The notes under the pieces are model-generated. The model was not told the DNA's origin and did not search any database. It saw nothing but the letters and a program-made list of their open reading frames with translations. A DNA stretch of 64,000 nt from Paramacrobiotus metropolitanus (taxonomy: Eukaryota > Tardigrada > Eutardigrada > Parachela > Macrobiotidae): NCBI RefSeq assembly GCF_019649055.1, contig NW_026570270.1, positions 310,001-374,000 of the forward strand, in the 5' to 3' direction. Shown one piece after another: positions 57,575-64,000 of the stretch. Made by a program: the position numbers and the translations under genes. Numbering within the stretch: the first letter of the stretch is position 1; every line of letters begins with the position of its first letter.

Positions 57575-59545
57575 CTAATTAGTTATAATTGTCGTGCCAA
57601 TCCAGTCTTTAAATGCGAAAACATTGGTATATATTCCGGGGCTGTTGGCTCGCGCACATCCCGATCCCCACGAAACAATGCCGATCTGTTCGAACCGTCC
57701 GTCCAAGTCCTTCGCCACCAGTGGGCCTCCACTATCGCCCTGGCATGCGTCTTTTCCGCCTTCCGGGATACCACAGCAAATCTATACATAAGACGTTCGG
57801 TTAAAACTTGTCAATGTTATCAAATTGATCCATTTGTTCTCACCATTTTCTCGGTGAAGACGTAATTGCTGAGGCGTCGTTTGCACTCGCTGTTGTCGTA
57901 AAGGTCAATCGCCACTTGCTGCAGCTGATCGGTGCCAGCGCCCATACGGCTAGGGTCATCGCTATCTAAAAGTCAATAAGAGAAATTTTATTCAGTTCGC
58001 GCTGAGAAATTAACAAATTATGTTGTTTATTACGACTCGTACTTCGTTAAATATTTTAAGCAAAGGTAAAAGTTTTAACATACTTTAAGTGCAGAATAAA
58101 ATTTAAAACTTTTTCGAAAATGCACATGGTACATTAGGTAAAGGTCGTTAGAGACAATTTTTAATGAAAACGATCTGAATGATCCAATATCATGTACTGC
58201 AGAAGAAAAATTTTGTAATTCACTTTGGAAGTTCAAACATAATCTTAATTGTCAATATTAAAATACTATATTTTGAATACAGTTAATCTGACCGATACGT
58301 ACCCTGATGCTCCTTTAAAACGCCCCATCCCGCCGCAAAGACCACGCGCTTGTTACCGCGTGCTTTATCGACATTTCCCCATCTGGTTCGATTGTCCGGG
58401 TGCGTTGCCGGCAGACAGATGGGCTGCGTGTACTGGTCGAACTTCAAGGGCTTGGCCAGCTGCAGCATCGCAATGTCGTTGTTGTAGGAATTCTGGGGAT
58501 CATCGTACTCCTCGTGTTTAAACACCCGAGCGATGCGCAGCGCCAATTCCGGATCGGCTACAACGTCCTGCAGATTGTTCACGCCGGCTACGACCAGCAC
58601 ATCATCGACGATCTGGCGTTCCGTGAGGGCGGCTACGCAGTGACCGGCAGTCAGAATCCATCGTGTTGCGATCTACAATATATATTTTGTAACAGTATTT
58701 CTGAATATAAACAAAATGTCAAATTACATTAATAAAATAAACTCCTATAATACAGTTATTAATACTACTATACGCAATTATTTTGTAATTATTATGGGAT
58801 ATTTATTACTTATTATTGTTAGTAACGTGCACCGCTGCTGGCTTGCCTTAAAAGACCGAAGAAAAGCGAGAAAACAATTTAAGTAAACTATCTGCTGAGT
58901 TTGTTTTAAAACTGTTTCGAAAATATATTTTGTATATTTAAAGAAACATTTTCCCTTCATATTTTTGGTGTGTTCGTTAAATATAATCCATAAAAAAATA
59001 ACTCCTAAAAAATTTCCGGATTTTATTTGGTTGATATTATTCGGTGATAATAATTATTAATGAAAATCCTCTTTTGATAACAGTTCTTTGAAACTCGCTA
59101 TACGCTTTGGATAATGGTAAGTACTGAAGGACGTACAATACTGCCGCTGCAAAACTGATACGCCTGATAGCCTTGGTCCGACCGATTACGTATTAGCGCC
59201 ACAATAAACGGCCATCCGCCATCGGGCGCCTCCACGCCGCCGACAATCCGCGAATCTGTCGTCCAGATGGAATCCGGCGTGGGATCCGGCCGGCCACAGG
59301 GAAAGCGCTGGAAGCCGGTTGTTGTGCGTGGCGGACGCGGTGTCACCGGCTTCCCTTGTTGATTATTCTTGCCTTTTATAGGTCGCCAGAATTCTGCAAA
59401 TCAGGGATATAAACTACCAGCTGATGTCCTATTTCCAGCTGTAATTATTTTTGTATTGTCGGATGTATACCGTGAATGACTTACGACCATAACTCACGGA
59501 ACCGATGGCGAAGATGACGATAATCCGTATTGTAATTCCTGCCAT
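57575..59545 (-). CDS. Trypsin-like serine protease (S1A), intact paralogue, 5 exons
   Basis: Exons 59485-59545, 59137-59393, 58303-58672, 57844-57965, 57575-57781 join in phase to 338 residues. Intron phases equal those of the neighbour, and exon 3 has the identical length of 370 nt. Signal/anchor start: [20 protein letters not shown]. The pro-region is Pro/Arg-rich ([18 protein letters not shown]) with CGRPDPTPD before [10 protein letters not shown]. The triad is complete: His in WILTAGHC, Asp in NNDIAMLQL, Ser in CQGDSGGPL; Asp at the specificity position (KDACQGDS). It differs from its neighbour throughout, so the duplication is old. Intron 2 carries dispersed-repeat copy B (58821-58975). 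Confidence 0.95.
58821..58975. repeat. Dispersed repeat, copy B (in a trypsin intron)
   Basis: Same family as 16545-16720 (GTGCACCGCTGCTGGCTTGC, AAAGACCGAAG, ATTTTTGGTGTGTTCGTT). Confidence 0.75.
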
Positions 59546-60098
59546 GGTCCAACACCGTTGCACCGTTCACTGCAATTTTTAATTTACTTTTTCAGATCGA
59601 AGAAGTGAAAGACATAATTTATGGCTACGCTACTGGAATGATTACTTGACGTAGGCGAAAAAAGTATCCATCTCCGAAGGCGAAGGTGAAAGTTAATTCT
59701 GTATATAAGATGATACAATGTGCTGCGCTGGGAGAAAATTATTCCGTTAAACTGTACAATGAATGCAACAGCAGTAAGTATATTTTTTTTTATACGGTAG
59801 TTCAGTTTGAGATTCGTTGCAGTCTGCTAAATGTTCATCAAAGCGGTTTATGCAAACACGCCGCACAGAGACGGTAGTAGTGGACTAATAGTCTAATAGT
59901 ACAAGTTTTTTTTTCTGTTTGGATTTTACGTCACACTACTAGCCACAGCGATATTACAGTAGTGTACAGAATTAAATTAAAAGTTAATTAAAAATTCAGT
60001 AAAACAAATTTGGTATGTCGATTTGTCTGCTTGCATTTGATCGCTTTTTTCGCCTTTATGTTATTACTAATTTATAGAACGATTAATAGCAAAATTTT
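59546..60098. other. Upstream flank of trypsin gene 2; no gene
   Basis: No supported frame. A weak GAAGGCGAAGG run at about 59678 resembles the tracts of the inverted repeat that follows. Confidence 0.4.
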
Positions 60099-60300
60099 AG
60101 GCTATATATGAGTGGCCTTCGCCTTCTCCTTCCGCCTTCTCCTTCGCCTCCGCCTTCTAGCCGAAAACCTTCTCCTTCGCCTTCTCCTTTTAAGTTTTCC
60201 GCCTTTTCCTTCTCCTTCCACTTCCTAATTTTAGGCCTTCGCCTTCTGACTTTGCAACACGGAAAATGAAAACATTATTGAACAAAAATTGAGCTTTATT
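60099..60300 (+). repeat. Left arm of a large inverted repeat with CCTTCGCCTTCT tracts
   Basis: Begins ATATATGAGTGGCCTTCGCC, followed by CCTTCTCCTTCGCCT-type hexamers, then GACTTTG and ATGAAAACATTATTGAACAA. Its inverted copy is at 62775-63000. The tract is almost pure pyrimidine on this strand. Confidence 0.9.
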
Positions 60301-60361
60301 CATTTACAAACTGTATAGCACATAGCAAGGTAGTAGGTACACCGTACCGTAATCATAATTA

Positions 60362-62220
60362 CAGGGTTATTGGGCCAAGTGTGGACGGTACAAAAAATTC
60401 CCGAGTTGCAATCAGTGAAGTCAAAAATTTTAATGTTAATTTTATACAGGGTGGTCACGCCAAGTTGTCACCATCACTGAAATTCATTTTTAAAAATTAG
60501 AAAAAGTTCACTTACTCCAGTTGATTTGTTTGTTGCTAGTACAGAATTTAATTCTGCGTATACTGAAATTAATATCTGACCATTGGCTTTGAAATCGACG
60601 TTAGAAACAAGGTCCGAAATGAGATCCCTGGTGGTGCATTTGTGATCATTATATTCACCTCATCAGAAAAACAGGAAAACATTTTATACTCCCGAAATTA
60701 GTTTAAAGAAGCTGAGAATACATTAGGTAAGCGTTGCAAAAGTGAACCAACGCAGTGGAACCATTACTTCATTTATAAAAAATTTTTGTTGGAGATTGTC
60801 AGGCTTTTATAATGCTATACGGTACGTGCGGCGAAAATTTTTTCGTAAATACCTGGAACTTTCAGGTGTCCGAATGATCGTTAAAAAATACGCTGCAGGG
60901 ATCATTTTAAAGATCCTAAAGTAAACAAGGATATAGATCACATTCCTGATTTACTGTGAACCACCTACGAATGGAAGAAAGAATCAAGAAAGCGTTCGTC
61001 AAAAAATATTATGTGCCCGATGGTGATTCGCTGGAACGGAATGAGCCGCGTTCACCTGGTCTATAGCAAACGCGAAACTGATGCTACATATGTCCGTAAT
61101 CATATTATGTTAAAAATGATTAGGGGTGACATTCCTCGTTTGTGTGGGGATCGCTAAAAGGGGGTCCTCCCCCATTTTGACAGTGCTAATTTTCAAGTCG
61201 CAGTTGTGACCTCCCAGGGGTTCGAAAAGAACCACATGATATACGCCCAAAGTCAGTATTGGTGGTTGAAAAGTCTTGACTTTTCACCGATTAGCCAAGG
61301 GATGACCTCGATTTTTAATTAAATTTATGGCGAACGGTAGGCGAACAAGGTAGACGGGTCGGGACGTATTCTAAAGCAGGTGGCGTGCGAGTTTTCTGGT
61401 GTAACTTGTCAAAAAACCCTTACCTGTTGGCGGTCTTGGGCTCAAATGATGCAGAAGAGAAATTATGATCATATCAAAATTAAATAAAAATTCTAGAGTC
61501 ACTCTGGAATATAAAATAAATTATCAAACTTTTGGTGACAACTTGGCGTGACCACCCTGTATGATAGGTCTTGGTCTGTAGCAGCTTCTTTGGCCATCTT
61601 CCCGCTCTAAAAGCTATACTGCAGGAAACGGGAGCCGAAGATTTACTTTCGTTTTCTCCGAAAAATTGCACTGCTTAACGAGAAATAGTCACGTTCAACC
61701 AGCAATATTTTAAAAATGTTGGACGATTGAGAACCACCACGTAATAACATCATGCTCTAATGGTTCCTTTCGGACTTCCGTTAAACCACTAACATCTCTT
61801 CCAACGCAACCAGGATCCAGGCAACAACATTCTTCGAAATGTAGGTTTTAACATACAAGTCTATGGGAGACACATCTTGTTTTGAACTCGCGACGAGCAG
61901 AGATCGTGCTAGAATTTTTTGCTAACCGGTAATAAAGACCTTGTAGAGCACTCGATAGTTTACTATAAAGGTCACGCAAAAACACCCCTTACTGAATTTC
62001 TGAGAGGGGTCATTGTAAGCGTTAAAAAATTGACCGCTACCCCCTCCCTTTAAGCACCTCCCGTTTCCTTTCGGATAGTTCAACAGATATCAGTTTTGGT
62101 ATCACTGAATCCGCAATACAAAGGTACACTAGAAAAAAGCAAAACATGCGCCAAAGCGATTTACAGGAAAGTTTCTTAATTTATTTTACGCAACTGTCCA
62201 CACTTGGCGCGATAACCCTG
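60362..62220. mobile_element. Outer TA-flanked inverted-repeat element (Tc1/mariner-like, non-autonomous)
   Basis: The ends CAGGGTTATTGGGCCAAGTG (60362) and the inverted CACTTGGCGCGATAACCCTG (ending 62220) are flanked by TA at 60360-60361 and 62221-62222. ~25-bp imperfect TIRs, 1859 bp in all, interrupted by the inner element at 60447. No intact transposase is seen in what remains. Confidence 0.82.
60447..61559. mobile_element. Inner TA-flanked element nested in the outer one
   Basis: The ends CAGGGTGGTCACGCCAAGTT (60447) and the inverted AACTTGGCGTGACCACCCTG (ending 61559) form exact 26-bp TIRs. TA duplications are at 60445-60446 and 61560-61561. At 1113 bp with near-perfect ends it looks younger than its host. 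Broken frames inside (for example 60742-60924) could be transposase remnants but lack recognisable DDE motifs. Confidence 0.88.
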
Positions 62221-62347
62221 TAGTTCATGACCTTCTAGATCTGGCGTCTGTAATGGGCCAGTGGTCAAGAAGACCTTAACACTTCAACAAGGTTCTTATC
62301 TAGTAAAGCAACTGTATCGCATGCGAAATCCGTTAGAGCGTTACCGG

Positions 62348-62695
62348 TTAAACAATCGCAAAACTGTGAAAATTATTAGGTGGAAACTTCCTGTTGGCCT
62401 TGAATGCAGCAAATGCGTTCAGATCAATGTCGGGAAACTCTTCAAGTTTTACGGCTGGGTCGAGGCGTGTCACCCTTGGATCAAAATCTGGGTGCCGTTT
62501 CTGGATGCAGCACAATTTCATACAGTATCTTCTTTGTTTAGCTTCGGAAATTACATCCACCGTAACCATGAAATCTGCACCTTTCCCATAATAAGCCCCA
62601 CCCCTTCCTCCGTAATAAGCTCTCTTCCCTTGACCGGTTTGAAAAATAAGGCCTCCCACAAAAAAAAGCGTTAATAAAAATGTCAAGTGCCGTAA
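62348..62695 (-). CDS. Possible small secreted protein or exon
   Basis: The open frame includes LTFLLTLFFVGGLIFQTGQG, a signal-peptide-like segment, then KRAYYGGRGGAYYGKGADF, CMKLCCIQKRHPDFDP and a stop at 62348. There is no ATG before the hydrophobic segment, so a 5' exon ending near 62690 would be needed, or this is a relic. The GYY/GGR composition recalls cuticular or antimicrobial-like peptides but no family is identified. It straddles the right part of the large inverted repeat's interior. Confidence 0.3.
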   Translation of the reverse strand, partial: LRHLTFLLTLFFVGGLIFQTGQGKRAYYGGRGGAYYGKGADFMVTVDVISEAKQRRYCMKLCCIQKRHPDFDPRVTRLDPAVKLEEFPDIDLNAFAAFKANRKFPPNNFHSFAIV

Positions 62696-62774
62696 ACTGA
62701 TAAGTGTACCGCAAAATCCTTCATAATAATTTAATAATTTAACGGAAAATTGCAAACGGATATAAAAAATAATG

Positions 62775-63000
62775 AGAATTAGCTCAGTTTTTGTTCAATG
62801 ATGTTTTCATGTTCCGTATTGTGATATCTTGTAAAATTCACATTGAACAAAGTCAGAAGGCGAAGGCCTAAAATTAGGAAGTGGAAGGAGAAGGAAAAGG
62901 CGTAAAACTTAAAAGGAGAAGGCGAAGGAGAAGGTTTTCGGCTAGAAGGCGGAGACGAAGGAGAAGGCGGAAGGAGAAGGCGAAGGCCACTCATATAAAG
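62775..63000 (-). repeat. Right arm of the large inverted repeat (GAAGGC tracts)
   Basis: Inverted copy of 60099-60300: CAGTTTTTGTTCAATGATGT, CAAAGTCAGAAGGCGAAGGC, AAGGAGAAGGCGAAGGAGAA, ending GGCCACTCATATAAAG. A ~45-bp indel separates the arms between the GACTTTG and ATGAAAAC blocks. Confidence 0.9.
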
Positions 63001-64000
63001 CCAAAATTTTATTGCAAGCTGTGAAGGCGCATTTGAAAACGCACTAGCATGTCTTTCATTTTAGAAAACATCGACATGTTTTTACTTTTTGTTTGTGTTT
63101 TTAATTATATAATAAGATACAGTAGTTATTTCTGTATCGTTTTGAATTAAACCCTATGTGCATATCTGAGACCTGTATGCTAATGTAAAAACGTCACTGC
63201 AAACAATCCAAAGACAACTGACGAAAAAATGCTGAAAACATAGGTCAGTCTAGGATATAACTGAAAAGAATCGGACCAAGTGTGGCGATCAAAATGACGA
63301 AGCAGAAAACAAACACCTGAGGCAGAGTGTTCTCCTTTTCAAAACTTACGCAAAAAAATAGTGCACAATCGCTTTCATATTGGGTATAGCACATCTAACA
63401 GGGAATGAACGGCTAGTTCACCCCTGTGCGCGAACAGAAACGGAAACTGAACGCCAACACACTGCACACTTTATCTCTCTCACATACATCACATCAAAGG
63501 CCACCGCAGCACCTTGCTGCGGGGCAAAATGGAAAAAGCATCCAGCTCAGACGACGAAATCTAGCAACTGAAGAATCTACCAGATTTAGAATCTGGTAGA
63601 TGGAGAAAAACACGGCAAAAACAGCAAAACAACCTAGCAGCCGCCTGTGCGCGGGTGAACGGAGAGGCCACTCCTCCTCACATGCCTGCGGGTGGATCCC
63701 ATGAGGTCCTCCGAATGCATCGCGCGGCGTCGCGAACTCCCCTCCATGTCTTCCCGGGCGTCCTTGCTGCCCATTGGGGCTTTAAGCCTCAGCTCGTCCG
63801 TCCACACAGCCGATGCGCATCCTTCACACTGCAGGCACGGGCCGTGCCTGCGGTTCTGGAAAAGCGGACACATACAGTGTAAGCACCTTGCTTAACGCAC
63901 CTTCGCGTAAAAACTGTATCCGCTGACGTCACCGGTGCCTGCGGTACTGGATAGACGTCACATACGGCTGGCTTCACATCGGCTCGGCTCACGGTACGCT
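63001..64000. other. End of window; no supported gene
   Basis: Short hairpins occur: ATCTACCAGAT ... ATCTGGTAGAT near 63575-63602 and GCAGGCACGGGCCGTGCCTG near 63831. The last 170 bases contain a diverged direct duplication around GTGCCTGCGG(T/A)(T/A)CTGGA (63846 and 63931). Short overlapping frames on both strands in the GC-rich part are not convincing. Confidence 0.4.

Noticed and set aside
57583-57789. 68-codon minus-strand frame at the trypsin gene 2 last exon
   Set aside because: The real frame reads [20 protein letters not shown]; this one is shifted.
63655-63992. GC-rich overlapping frames near the window end
   Set aside because: They occur in several frames and on both strands, with no domain or splice support.
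1-64000. tRNA, rRNA, CRISPR or bacterial operon features
   Set aside because: No B-box-like GGTTCGANTCC with a cloverleaf context, no rRNA blocks and no spaced direct repeats of CRISPR type were seen; the gene structure is eukaryotic.

Overview
This is eukaryotic nuclear DNA: genes are split by short GT-AG introns, and there are no operons, ribosome binding sites, tRNA, rRNA or CRISPR signatures. The strongest taxonomic clue is a plus-strand gene at about 15.0-19.1 kb. Its central and C-terminal exons carry the hallmark blocks of cytoplasmic abundant heat-soluble (CAHS) proteins (ERYQREKEAIARSHEKDLEK, AELIRKELEKQ, EKKSLFDKFK), a family known only from eutardigrades. A chitin-binding peritrophin-like gene, expanded class-A receptors and secreted trypsins fit the same source. 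I read the window as a repeat-rich chromosomal segment of a eutardigrade. The species cannot be fixed from sequence alone.

Layout. At 1.2-6.9 kb (minus) lies a complete eight-exon neuralized E3 ubiquitin ligase. At 8.5-12.3 kb is an almost intact PIF/Harbinger DNA transposon with 63-bp inverted ends, a spliced SANT/Myb-like gene and a DDE transposase interrupted by one in-frame amber codon. Two TIR elements sit next to each other at 12.8-14.6 kb, preceded by a GTACA microsatellite. The CAHS-like gene follows; its largest intron holds a foldback with two ~244-bp arms. From 20.1 to 31.9 kb there are decayed Pro/Thr-rich coding remnants, a reverse-transcriptase relic, dispersed repeats and little else. 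At 32.2-36.0 kb (minus) there is a two-exon gene whose N-terminus looks like a Tudor/Agenet-type barrel.

The right half has small secreted or lineage-specific genes: a histidine-rich disordered protein (40.0-40.4 kb), a chitin-binding type-2 protein (42.6-43.5 kb), a class-A receptor truncated in TM7 (44.9-46.3 kb) and a secreted glycine-zipper/EF-hand preproprotein (53.4-54.2 kb). Two intact five-exon trypsin-like proteases lie at 55.0-57.1 and 57.6-59.5 kb. At 50.7-53.1 kb there is a graveyard in which a degenerate copy of the first trypsin gene is fused, in opposite orientation, to a degenerate receptor copy. A ~50-bp-unit minisatellite lies at 49.15-49.99 kb. At 60.1-63.0 kb two nested TA-flanked elements sit inside a larger inverted repeat of GAAGGC-type tracts.

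There is no operon-like pathway. The window looks like tandem duplication and decay around trypsin and receptor genes, with heavy DNA-transposon activity. All exon joins were inferred by eye from GT/AG sites and reading phase. Start codons, 5' exons and UTRs are least certain.
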